64,000 nt of DNA. Source: Periplaneta americana (lineage: Eukaryota > Arthropoda > Insecta > Blattodea > Blattidae). A program made the position numbers and the translations under genes. The notes under the pieces were generated by a model, which did no database searches, was not told the origin of the DNA, and saw nothing but the letters and a program-made list of their open reading frames with translations. Location of the stretch: contig NC_091117.1 in NCBI RefSeq assembly GCF_040183065.1, positions 114,777,226 through 114,841,225 on the forward strand, read 5' to 3'. Below, piece after piece: positions 45,784 to 56,736 of the stretch. Numbering within the stretch: position 1 is the first letter of the stretch; every line of letters begins with the position of its first letter.

Positions 45784-46507
45784 TACAGGGTGTTTCAGGG
45801 CTAGCGTTACAAACTTTCAGGGATGATGGGGAAGGGCACATGTATCAATTGGAGATAGGTATCCTGTTCCGGAAATGGCTGAGTCGAAAGTTACAAGCAA
45901 AAATAGTTGCATGGAAATGAAATAATTTTATTTCCCTGTAACTTATTTATGTGTATTTATCTGTACATTTTACACATACTGCATTCATCTGACGTTGTTT
46001 ACGCTCTCTACTTACAGTATTCCATTCAGTGCGCTGTCTGAGGGATGGGGACAGGAAACTACAATAAAACAATGCAGACAGCGTAATGTGTAACGGACAT
46101 GGTCGGTCCTGATATGCACGTCTGTAGACAGCAGTGTATGTGTACAAGTTGCAGTGTCCAGTCGATCAGTCCTAGTGAAATGGAAGAGTACACGAGAGCG
46201 GAATAAGCAGACCTGATTTTCGAATACGGATGAGCCAATGGGAACAGTAGGAAAGCTCACAGATTGTATCGGGACAAGTACCCACGTAGGAGATATCCGG
46301 CCCATACCATCTTTCCACGACTGTTCCAAAAGTTAAGGGAAGGAGGGCACGTGGTGCGAAATCACAATTCCATTTCCACATAACTATTTTTGCTTATAAC
46401 TTTCGACTCAGTCATTTCCGGACCAGGATTCTTGATCTCAAATTGATACATGTGCCCTTCCCCATCATCCCTGAAAGTTTGTAACACCAGCCCGGAAACA
46501 CTCTGTA
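45784..46507 (+). mobile_element. TA-flanked DNA transposon with about 125-bp inverted ends
   Basis: The left end TACAGGGTGTTTCAGGGCTA matches the inverted right end TACAGAGTGTTTCCGGGCTG. Identity then rises to near-perfect over ACAAACTTTCAGGGATGATG and GGGAAGGGCACATGTATCAA and on into the GTCGAAAGTTAYAAGCAAAA region. TA dinucleotides flank both ends, as for the Tc1/mariner/IS630 superfamily. The interior holds only a helix-turn-helix fragment (46180-46345), so the element is non-autonomous. Confidence 0.88.
46180..46345 (+). pseudogene. helix-turn-helix (DUF4817-type) fragment of the enclosing transposon
   Basis: The forward frame reads MEEYTRAE, stop, ADLIFEYG, stop, ANGNSRKAHRLYRDKYPRRR then YPAHTIFPRLFQKLREGG. 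The pattern (E)xADMxxxYGxAxGNxRxAxRLYxExFPxRRxPxxxTFxRxxQRLRExG is the N-terminal domain I know as DUF4817, frequent in insect genomes and presumed to bind transposon ends. Two TGA/TAA stops interrupt it and no DDE core follows. Confidence 0.75.
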
Positions 46508-48173
46508 TATTCCCCAGCTACCAGGTGTATAACAACAAACTACTAATAAAACCAACATAAAACACTCATTATCCTAGGCCCGGAGGTATAACTAACTAAT
46601 AACAGAACAAAATTACTCAGCCAAATACTAAAGTGGCCTCAAATCATATATTCACCATAATAAAGTGAATATTATCACTAAAAACCCCGTAAATATAGTT
46701 AGGCTAGCGTATAATCGAAGACAATGATATTTATGACGTGCACTCAAATATCTTACTTGCGGAACAATCCGCGTTAATATCGGCAAATGCAAGGAAAAGT
46801 CCAAATTGACACAATATCGTCGGAACCAAAGAGTAGTCTTTAATAAAATTATTCACCACTGCAACATATGTGGTCCATCCTCTCGTTCCGCGACTCATCC
46901 ATAACCGCCGACGTTGCCGGGCCAGACGAATTTCTATCGGTGGACGTTGACTCAATTCGAACGCTAACTAACTTGGCAACAGTCCCTCCACACGGGTCAA
47001 GACCCGAAAAAAAGTAGTAGAAATTTTAACTGACTAAATTTTAAAATCATAGACAGGGGGAAAAAAACAATCGCAATGTATAATTGCTACCCACGCCCCA
47101 GACCACAAGTAATAATCAGAAGCGAAATTGGTAAGCCACTAGGGCTGTCATTTATAAATTCTACGTAAAAAAGAGGAAATAAATGAAAAGAGAGAAAAGA
47201 GGAGAGCAGGAGAAACAAATAAAAAAAGAAAACGAATCAGAAGGGAAGGAGAAATAAAGTGACGTTAGAACACAACGTCACACTTATATTTCATAATTAC
47301 AAACAGGCTCTCGTGACGAGAAGTCGACATTTTAAAGTCATTTTTCCACACTTTTATTTTTTATGCATTTACTGACATTCAAATGCAGTACTTTAGGCTC
47401 GTAACAAATTTCATGTTAAGAAGGTTAAATATTTATAGCATATTTTAAAAAGTATGGTCAACAAAGCTACACAGCCTTTTTTTTTTAATAAAGTGAAATA
47501 TTTAAAAACTACTTTATCCGGACACACAAAAAAATTATTTTTAAGTGTCTTGCAGGTCATTTATACATTCAAAATTAAAATTATGGCTTTAGTGTTAAAT
47601 TATATTAATTTAAAAATTGCTCATTTTTTTAGGCTTATAACTTATATCTTATGGGAGTAGATACATTTAAAAAATATTAAAACAAATATAATTATAGTAA
47701 CTTAAAAAGTATTAAATTGATGCTAATCAAATTGGGGGACATTAATTCTAATAACAAATAAAATAATGTAGAATGTAAAAAATATAATTTTCACCCATTT
47801 AATGTCGTAACTGCTCTTTGACTCCCCCCAAAATGGCTGCAGTCGCCCGTTTGAGAATCACTGTTCTGCTTTACATCTCATGCCAGGGGACTGCACTGAA
47901 GCAAAATGAGGAAAAGGGAGCCTCATCATCAAAAATGTTATCATTTGTAGCGAAATCAGCAAGTAGGATACATTTTCCTGGAAATTAAGATAGAGTCAAC
48001 CTTCGAAACGTTGTGACTTTTTAACAGAAATGAAAAAAAAAAAACAAAATTATCTCTTCCATCCTCATAAAACGGCTAAACCATCTAATTCTGTTTCCTC
48101 CAATATGTCATCCAATTTTGCACTTTTCAGATAAGTCTCCTTTCCATAGTAAACCATTCAGTTATTGGTAACG
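46508..48173. other. no gene recognised; holds a diverged repeat at 47280-47790
   Basis: 47280-47790 is the partner of 23850-24310. A reverse frame at 46731-46955 has a short basic stretch (RLARQRRRLWMSRGTRGW) but no known domain. The AT-rich remainder is featureless. Confidence 0.45.
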
Positions 48174-48714
48174 GTCCGCCGAGTTAGCTCTGTGTAGCGC
48201 GTCTTCCTTCAGACTAGCCGGCCTGGGTTCGATTCCCGCCGGGGTTAGAAATTTTCATGTAAAATTTCTACCTCGGGACTAGGAGAGATGGTGGTGTACA
48301 AATTCTAATCATTAAATTGTGCACCAATATGCCTGCGTTAAATCCGAAATCTCTCCACAGTGCATATGAAGAGAAGGCATATGTTGTTAGTGATTCGTCC
48401 GTCGCATGAAGACGTTAAGCCTGGCCCCCTTGGTGCTATTCGACAGGAGTAGGCTAAGTGCCGGCACCGAGTTTCCCCTTCTCTCTTCCTCATCTTCATC
48501 ATCTTCACCCATTCCCTACACTACACTTACACGAGCACTTACACATAGGCTACACTCATCCTATTATCACAGATAGACTACATATCATGCATAGGCCCTA
48601 GCGTGGCCCGCCGAAGTGGTGTTCAACTTGAAAAATGGATCACAGTCCTGCCATCTACCCGCAATATGTGGAACCCGAATCACGCAAGTGAAATGGGAGG
48701 CATTAGACACACAC
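48174..48714 (+). mobile_element. tRNA-derived SINE, family 2, full length with target duplication
   Basis: Head GTCCGCCGAGTTAGCTCTGT with B box GGGTTCGATTCCCGCCGG, body closely parallel to the copy at 37159, and tail TTAGACACACAC. A 9-bp direct repeat TTGGTAACG flanks it (48165-48173 and 48715-48723). Confidence 0.9.
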
Positions 48715-48734
48715 TTGGTAACGTCTGCCACTAT

Positions 48735-48905
48735 ACTGTTATTCTTATAGTAATTTCATGTTCCATCTTATCATGATTATTCACTTCACTCCCCAAATAC
48801 TTGAAATGTTCTACTTCCTCTAAATATTTTCCATTTACTTTAATACTGACCTTTAATTTGTTTTTTCTTGCTATGTGCAACGGGGACTTATACCTGGCGC
48901 CTTCG
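48735..48905 (-). pseudogene. LINE reverse transcriptase fragment
   Basis: Reverse-strand frame: KVSIKVNGKYLEEVEHFKYL followed by GSEVNNHDKMEHEITIRI. An EEVExFKYLGS..xxxGxxxxEIxxRI block is the standard thumb-domain landmark downstream of YADD in many LINE reverse transcriptases. No other part is adjacent. Confidence 0.75.
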
Positions 48906-49178
48906 ACGTAGGTGAGAAGGCTCAACAAAAACCCTGAAACTAGTAGCTAACGCGGTGTTTCCGTTGAAGCCATAACAGGACTAGCTAGCCGATGGTAGAA
49001 ACATAAACGGCTTTAAAAAATTAGATAATTTCAGTTGATGAATAAAAATATTTTGATTCTGCGGCTGTGTATGAAGTCTATCAATTTGAAACTTTGGGAT
49101 TTCTACTTCTAAAAGTAACATAAATTTTGTCTATTTTGATCAGAACAGTCTATTACTGCCATCTGCTCTAACTTTAGT

Positions 49179-49180
49179 GT

Positions 49181-49248
<68 letters not shown>

Positions 49249-49458
49249 TTACTGCTTACAAATTACTTTTAGATAACCCGGAAGTTCATTGCCACCCTTA
49301 CATAAGCCTGCCATCAGTCCCTATCCTGAGCAAGATTAATCCATTTCCTAGCATAATATCCGAACTCCCTCAAATCCATTTTACTATTATTCTCCCATCT
49401 ACATCTCGGCCTTCCCAAAGATCTTTTTCCCTTAGGTCTTCCAACTAAACTATTACTA

Positions 49459-49500
<42 letters not shown>

Positions 49501-49513
49501 ATACTACTACTAC
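49179..49513. repeat. (ACT)n microsatellite split by a LINE fragment
   Basis: ACT/TAC units run at 49179-49247, resume at 49451-49513, and appear again beyond the mariner at 52477-52534. All three blocks are in the same phase family, so they are most simply read as one original array interrupted by insertions. Confidence 0.85.
49255..49448 (-). mobile_element. RTE-type LINE 3' fragment inside the microsatellite
   Basis: ACTTTTAGATAACCCGGAAG, CATTGCCACCCTTACATAAG and CTACATCTCGGCCTTCCCAA follow the 3' end of the LINE at 38991-41055. ACT units are present on both sides. Confidence 0.8.
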
Positions 49514-49561
49514 GAGGAGTGATCTTAAAGTAAGTTCCTAAAGGGTGTAGTAAGTAAACGG

Positions 49562-50404
49562 CAGTGGCGTAGCATCAATGTAAGCTAAAAAGCTTAGCTT
49601 CCACAGTTAATAATAATTTCATAATAAACCTGCGGTTTATGGACAAAATTATTTATTGATTTTAATAGAATTTATATTTACGCGTTAAATATTTTGATGC
49701 GGCAGCTCAGGATGATTTGCGATGTAGCAGTAAACAAGAAGCCTGCACACATCAACTTCCAAGCAGACTGGTTTCTTCTGTGTAATCCACCCCGCAGATT
49801 TTCCATCCCTTTCTAACTAAACTACCCTTGTCGCAAGGCTCGCAAGAAGCTAGCTTTAACATTTAAAATAAGTAGTTTCCGAGTTATCCCTTTTCGTCAG
49901 TTGTGTTCAGTTGAAGTGTTAGTGTGCAATGTGGCTAATATAATAAATAATGAGTGAAATAACAGTTCCTGACACTAATTTACTTGATTTTTAGGACAAC
50001 TGTATTATCAAGACTGACTTACGAAAAAAAAGTGTGATTTAAAAAAGAAATGACCGACTCCCTTGCTGTCAATGAAGGACACAACCAAAAGACAGACGCA
50101 TACTTACATAATGATTCTAATATTGTGATTTCTCTAAGTATGACAGGGAGTGAGCTAATGTTATACTTATACGTGTCTATTTGTTAAGAGATACGTGTAA
50201 ACCGTAAAATCATATTTTACTACATATCATTTGAGGTCATGCCTTATTGGTGTTACTTACGATGTTCCAACCAATCTTCGACTGCTGACTTGAAATTGAC
50301 TACTATTTATTTTAAGACTGTATTTTTGTAATACGTTTTCTCATATTGCATGAAAGACAACTTGAGTTAGCTTCCCCTGCTCAAAATTTCATGCTACACC
50401 ACTG
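49562..50404. mobile_element. hAT-type non-autonomous element nested in the mariner
   Basis: Ends CAGTGGCGTAGCATCAA and, inverted, CAGTGGTGTAGCATGAA are classic hAT-type termini. They are flanked by 8-bp repeats matching at 6 of 8 positions (GTAAACGG at 49554-49561, GTAAAATG at 50405-50412). The interior of about 800 bp has no recognisable transposase. Confidence 0.8.
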
Positions 50405-50461
50405 GTAAAATGGAAGATATTTACAAACCATTTATGTTGCATTGTATTCCCCACACTTCAA

Positions 50462-51532
50462 TTACTTCTCAACATAATCTCCACCATTATTGAGGCATTT
50501 ATCGAGTCGTGGCACAAGTCTTTCTATCCCCTCATTGTAGAATTCGCACGCCTGCGATGCGAACCGCTCCCGCACTGCTGTTTTCACGTCTTCATCGTCG
50601 TCATCAAAACGTTGACCACCGAGGAACTTCTTGAGGTGCAGGAAGAGATGAAAGTCACTCGGAGCCAAATCCGGGCTGTAGAGGGATGGTCAATTTGTTC
50701 CCAGCCAAATTTCGAGATGAGATTTTAGGTGTCACGAGCTGTGTGTGGCCCAGCGTTGTCATAAAGCAACACAACTCCGTCGGTCAGCATCCCACATCTT
50801 TTGTTCTGAATTGCGCGACGGAGCTTCTTCAAGATCTGACAATAGGTTTCTCTATTAATGGTTTCAACCCGAGGCAAGAATTCGATGAATATGACTTCTT
50901 TTCTATCCCAAAAAACAGTGCACATGGTTTGTTTGAATTTCTTTTTCCTTGGCGATGCAATGTGCCTCCATTCCATGGACTGCTGCTTCGATTCAGGTGT
51001 CATGTGAGACACCTAAGTCTCGTCACCTGTCACGATATGGTCAAGAAACTCATCGCCTTACTCACTGTAACGTGTGAGAAAGCTCAATGCACTGGAAGCT
51101 CGTTTGGTTTTGTGTTCCTCGGTGAGCCCATCCTGAGCACAGTTTTCGATGTCGTAATCGATCTGTCACAATTTTGCAGAGAATATTCCGCGACATTTGT
51201 GGAAAATTCAAGGAAAGCGAAGAAATTGTGAACCTCCTGTCCTCATAAATTATTTCATCGACAGCACGCACCAAATCGTCATTGATAAAAGATGGCCGAC
51301 CGGTACGCTGCTCGTCATGCACAGAGACGCGGCCTTCGTTGAACTTCCTAACCCATTTCCTGACCATTCCATCACTAATGGCATCATCACCATACACCTC
51401 AAAAAGTTTACGATGAATGTCAGCTGGTTTGATGTTTCTCGCATTCAAGAAACGGATAACAGACCGCATCTCACAGTCGGTGGGGTGCTCGATCACTTTA
51501 AAAATTTCAACTGATTTGAATTTTAAATTCAT
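50462..51532 (-). pseudogene. mariner transposase, broken
   Basis: Reverse-strand order: helix-turn-helix region with RSVIRFLNARNIKPADIHRK, YGDDAISDGMVRKWVRKFNE, RTGRPSFINDDLV and RFTISSLSLNF (51532-51130); then after a frameshift near 51125 LTEEHKTKR and FLTRYSE, stop, GDEFLDHIVTGDET (first catalytic Asp), a TAG where Trp is expected, then SHMTPESKQQSMEWRH. VVLLYDNAGPHTARDT carries the second Asp, a stop, FGWEQIDHP, a second frameshift, and LAPSDFHLFLHLKKFLGGQR with the third Asp. It ends GGDYVEK. All three DD34D residues survive although the frame does not. Confidence 0.92.
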
Positions 51533-52476
51533 TTTAATAAAGCTGTCAAATAAGTCGAATTATAATGAATAAATAATATAATTTTAGTTTTGTTTCCGTC
51601 TTGACTTATTTTAATGTTAACCCAGAAGTATGTTTGTTAACACATTTTAATATTTTACTTGTGAACGTTTTCGCCCATTTTGGGCATCTTCAGACCATAA
51701 AGATATGTGTACATAATTGCATAATACATATTGAAATTCTACAAACAATTAATGGAAGTATATAAATACACTAGAAACATTTTCTAAAAATGTACAGTAA
51801 AAATACAGCAAAATATGCATATTTAATGTCATAGTATAATCATTCATGACAGCTAGAGATCGCGAACGAGTTATTATATTGGATCAATAAACTGTATAAT
51901 GACTCAAAGATGAATACTTGTTTAACAATAAGACTCTTTGGTTAACTGTGCATATTTTAACAGAAAATCACATGAACATGTTACATATCAAAATTAAAAA
52001 TCATCAAAAAATCAAAAAAAGGTCAGAAAGGTGTAAGGGGTCTTAGTTGACTGTTATATTGAAGTTGGTGTAAATTAGAGAAAGGATGTGAATTGAAGGC
52101 GAAAGGTTTGGAATTAACAAAATGAATGTTAACTGTAGTTTATATAAACTTAAGTGACGCCGTGATAATCTATTAAACAAATATGTTGTAAATATGCACT
52201 ATTGTGAAGGTTGCAATATTAAATAAAGTCAAATTGTTACAAGTATGTATCGTTATGATGGATAATATCAAGTTGTTATTGTCAATCTCATATTTCCGTA
52301 GAAGTTCGTTGTGTATCGAAGATTAATAGATTAATAGTATATGACAAAATATCATTATGTTGCAGTCGTAAATAACTTCATAAAAGTTGAGAAGAAAACA
52401 CGCATGCGCAAAATAACGATTGGAGCGATGCGACGGCTATAATTGAAAACGGAACTTACTTTAAGAACACGCCTTG

Positions 52477-52534
<58 letters not shown>
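52477..52534. repeat. (TAC)n microsatellite, right portion
   Basis: About 19 TAC/ACT units directly outside the mariner right terminus. Confidence 0.9.
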
Positions 52535-52539
<5 letters not shown>

Positions 52540-52689
52540 TGTATTATAAATTATCCCTCGACTAGTACTTGAATTGCATCATTCACCCAAGCGTCTACAT
52601 CTAGAAAATAACACGCCGAAGCTGTAGTTCTTTTTATCTCCATAGCGTTAGTTTCGATGCACCATAGGGAGCGAACTACATAACACCAT

Positions 52690-52880
52690 GATGATGATTA
52701 GTGAAGAGATGGTGGAATGCTGGTAGGGAAAGCGGCAGTATCCCGCGAAAACCTCACCCAGCACTATTTATGTCTACCATAAATGCCATTTGGAACCGTC
52801 GAAAATCGAATCCGGGTTACTAGCGTGTTGTGGAAATGGAAAGCTTACACTCTAGCCGTTAGACTAACGGTGCACCTATT
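52690..52880 (-). mobile_element. tRNA-derived SINE, family 3, with adjacent (ATT)n
   Basis: Reverse strand: GTGCACCGTTAGTCTAACGG then GGATTCGATTTTCGACGG (B-box-like), GGTTTTCGCGGGATACTG and TTTCCCTACCAGCATTCCA. It parallels the copy at 9850-10022. An (ATT)n array of about 20 units follows at 52890-52950. Confidence 0.6.
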
Positions 52881-52888
52881 ACTAATGC

Positions 52889-52951
<63 letters not shown>

Positions 52952-53224
52952 GTTCTTTGAACTAATCGCTCAGTTTATTTTTGCCAGTTCATGTTTCTGT
53001 GTGTAGATCATTATTGGTCTAAAACATATACTGTATGTTCACTTGCTGTACCTTTAATACAGTGTTACTAACTTGTGCTCTTTGTAAAACAGCACTCTTC
53101 GTTGCACACGAGCAACAAAGATGCAAGAGTAGTCCCTTCCGCTCAAACGCGGCAACTCTTTGATACTCAAACTTACACCTCTCACCTCATATTTATTACT
53201 CAGCACGGTAATCATTATAAGTCA

Positions 53225-53445
53225 GTATACAGGATGAACAATAAGTATGGAACATTGCTAATAACTTTTTAAATTTCAAAAAGAAGTTTTATACAAAAGC
53301 TGTTGGAGATAAACCATGCAATATGATACTAGTATTCCAAAAAAGAGTTATTCAGGTATATAGAATGTGACAGTAAACTTAATTTTTTTAACTCGCCCTA
53401 TATTAAAATTTACATGTTCCGAATCTCCATTAAATTGTACCTATG
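53225..53445 (-). repeat. dispersed repeat, copy 2 (copy 1 at 4005-4250)
   Basis: Inverted relative to copy 1. It starts TACAGGATGAACAATAAGTA on the plus strand and ends near GAATCTCCATTAAATTG. Confidence 0.6.
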
Positions 53446-53744
53446 AATATTATGTAGAAATTAGACCCATTTACCCATTTCATGGCTTTTAACTATTTAT
53501 TAAGCTCGTTTCGTGGACTTCAAACTTGAGACAAATAAGTATGTAAAATCATGTTGAGTAGGCCATAAAACTAAACAAAACACTATGACTAACCAAACGT
53601 GACAACAGATCCTCAAAATGAGAACCATTCACAGACAAACAATGTCCCAGTTTATCATGGGAACAGTCCCTTCTATTTCTCACAGTTACATGACATCCAT
53701 TTCATCTTATATTTACAGTAGATTGTTGTTCTTTCTTGCTCATG

Positions 53745-56697
53745 ACTACGAACCGTTGCTTACGAGATTATACAAGCTGGCGCATAGCACGATCGAGAGT
53801 AGGTCTCTGTGAGTCATGACAATTTCTGCCGCTAGGTTCGCCTCTCTGCCCTATGAAATGATGAATAGTACCATTACAAAGCATAGTGCATCGTGAAAAT
53901 AGTTCGATTAATTGTGCATTACTAATTGAGTACGAATATTACAAATATGCCAAGCATATTACAGTGTTATTTGAAGTTTGTTCAGCTAAGTTATATTCGA
54001 AAATTGTCTGTGTTTTGCTATGTGAAGAACTCTGTACCAACAGGTCGTATCTTTATAGGTTAAGGTAAATGTCAAAGTTCTCTCATATAACAAGCAATGC
54101 TATGTTAAAAGTGGCGAATTGCATTTTCCGACTCTCGAATGATGTGACCCGAAATGTAAAATAATTTCATGCATTGTTTCACTTACCAAGCATTACTGAT
54201 ATAGGCCTAATGAAAATGTGAACGACGTGATGTAAACATTTGAGATAATGTTACTGTTTTCCCTTTCTCTTTTAGAAAATACCGACAAAAGTAATTAATT
54301 ATCTTCATGCTGTACTTATTGGGTAATTAATGTGTATTTGTCTGTATTTTAGACCTGTGTATTGTTACGTAATTATCAGTGAATTAGGTTAGAGAACTTA
54401 ACAAGGTTAGTATGAGATTAGGTAATGCACCTCAAACTGGTAACTAATAATGGCTGCTGCGAAATAGGCTGAGGTGGTTATCGTGTGAATCAAATTATAT
54501 CTAGAATATCTAGTTTTATTATATACGGATGCGTAAAGTTTTTTTTTTTGTTTGTTTTAGCATGTGTTTGTAATTTTGTGAGGTTATGTCTAGCCTAATT
54601 TATTTTTATGCTTGTATCATTACCAATACATTAATTTATTTTATATTCATTTCAGGTGTTACGGAGGTGTTACATCTATGGTGGCAACTCTACTTATGTT
54701 AGGATATGAAGTAACAGTATATATTCAACTTCATCATTTGCTAAAAATTAAAGAAAACTGTATGTCTTCGACTCATTCCATCGTCATTTCTTCTTATGTA
54801 TGTGAACCACGTTCATTCTAAAAGTGCTACATTAAATGAACACTATAGACAACGTGATGGAACAATTTAGAAGTTACTGTTAAAGTGCTCAACATTTTCA
54901 AGTGGTGCTATATCCATTGTTTCAAAATGTACATACATATTTTTATATTTCTATAAGAGGTGTCATAAATTATTTCAGCATATTTGTAAATTCTTCTAAT
55001 TAATGCCATAAAGTAATGAAATAATATAGGCCTATCCTAGGCCTAAGTTATATGTGATTTTATACTACCGGTATTGATGTTGATCTTGGTAAATTAATCC
55101 AATTTCACAGTGTTGTCTTTTGTATTGTGGTTCATAACAATTATAACAGTATGTACGTGGAAATGGTTTTAAAATAATAAATTCTAGCTCATGATTTTAA
55201 GTGGTCGTTTCAATGGGAGGTTATATTGGAAAGATGAACACAAATGGATAATTTACTGCAAGATACAAGAACTGAATATAAGTGAGTGTTCCGTTGAAAG
55301 TGAAAGTGAAAATTTCGTTTTACAAGAGCTAAGTAGGCGTAATATTTATTTTAGAAATTATTTGAAAGCTACAGAATATGAAGAATAGACCTGTAACCAT
55401 AGAAATCAACTGCGAATGGTGAGTGGCCAGGTTTCATTAATAATTGAAAGGAAGTAAAAATTATTTTCTTCTTATCATCCTGTTTTCAATATTTAAATTT
55501 AAGCACCTTTCTCTTCCATGTTATTTCGTGAGAGATTACTTCATACTATCACATAAGCTAAATTTTTTCTGTACAGATAATAAAAATTACATACATAAGT
55601 AGGCTACTTGAATATTGACGATACAAACTTCATATACATACCTCACCAGGTATATTCAAGAAGACATCTAATGTACTGTAACCAGCACATGATTAAAATA
55701 CTGATCAGATGTCCAACAGTTTCTTATTGCACTCTTCACTTCAAAAGTTTGGCACATAGTTAATGAAAATCTTGATCAGGAAATCATTCATAAAAAAGTT
55801 AAATGTACACGTTTAAAACTTTCCTATAACATAGGGCATCCTCATTGTTACTTTTAAGTTTTAGGAATGTACGCTTATAACTGTATCACAATCTGAAATA
55901 ATCATAATATTTATAACACGATAGTAGATAGTCAGTGGCATCACAAGTTTTCCCAAAAGAAAGAGGGACATTTCCTCATATTTACATGTGTCGCACTTCA
56001 GTTCTTGCGAAAATCTTGGCTTCAGAAAAGAATACTACAGCGTTTACTATTACTGTGCTCAATAGATTAATCAGTAGGCCTATAGAAATGTTTACACCAC
56101 TGCAAGAAAAAATCGCGTAATAATTATACTTCTCAATTATTGTGCCGTTCGTATTTTTTTTTTAAAAGAGAGGGAAAAGTTACGCCTTCTTGCAAATGCT
56201 TAATTATGAATTCAAGGAAATTAAAGATAATGCAGTACCTTAATTAGTTGCAATATCTTATTTAATAACAATATTAATAATATTAGGTGAAAAGTGTAGG
56301 CTATAGTGCGTATATGTAAGATGTCTAGTTAATTTATTTCCGGAAATGTTTGGTGTATGAACTGAAGTACAGAGCAGACAGTCCCTCGGTTTATATGTAA
56401 TATGTTTTAATATCAAGAATGACAGCCTTTTATTGTAATATAATTGAGGAGTAGAAGTTTGCAAATTACGTCTATTGTCCATAAAATATTGTACGAAGCA
56501 TTTAATAAGCAATGGTGAGTCCTTTAAATGCCCCAAATGTCAATGTCTTTTAAGTGTTCTGCTATGAATATATAGGGCAGAACAGCGCTCCGAGCGGCGG
56601 AATTGGCATTACGAGGGAACCACTTCAGACTCGTTTTTCAAGCACTATGCGCCAGCTTGTATAATCTCGTAAGCAACGCTACGAACACTGCTTCGTA
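53745..56697. mobile_element. candidate 2.95-kb element bounded by inverted repeats, unknown type
   Basis: The segment 53748-53867 is inverted at 56574-56697. The best core is a perfect match of about 33 bp containing TTGCTTACGAGATTATACAA and GCTGGCGCATAG. The flanking parts (GGGCAGA..GCG..CC.AGCGGC.GAAATTG.CAT) match more loosely. The interior has only short frames, the most protein-like being a reverse frame at 56258-56536 with LIKCFVQYFMDNRRNLQTST and TYKPRDCLLC, which I cannot assign. No terminal target duplication is seen. It ends 40 bp before the P-like element. Confidence 0.45.
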
Positions 56698-56736
56698 GTT
56701 TTGATTATTTACTGATGTCACACCAGTCTATAGGAT

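Larger units (their letters stand above)
49513..52476 (-). mobile_element. mariner transposon inserted in a (TAC)n array, with nested insertions
   Basis: The ends are CGAGGAGTGATCTTAAAGTA (left) and CAAGGCGTGTTCTTAAAGTA (right, inverted), both continuing AGTTCC. TA within the TAC repeat flanks each end. The transposase is on the reverse strand at 50462-51532. At 2.96 kb the element is much longer than a normal 1.3-kb mariner. 843 bp is explained by a hAT-type insertion, and the 5' region 51550-52440 contains about 0.7 kb extra that may be another insertion (note the palindromic GCCCATTTTGGGC at 51673-51685). Confidence 0.88.
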
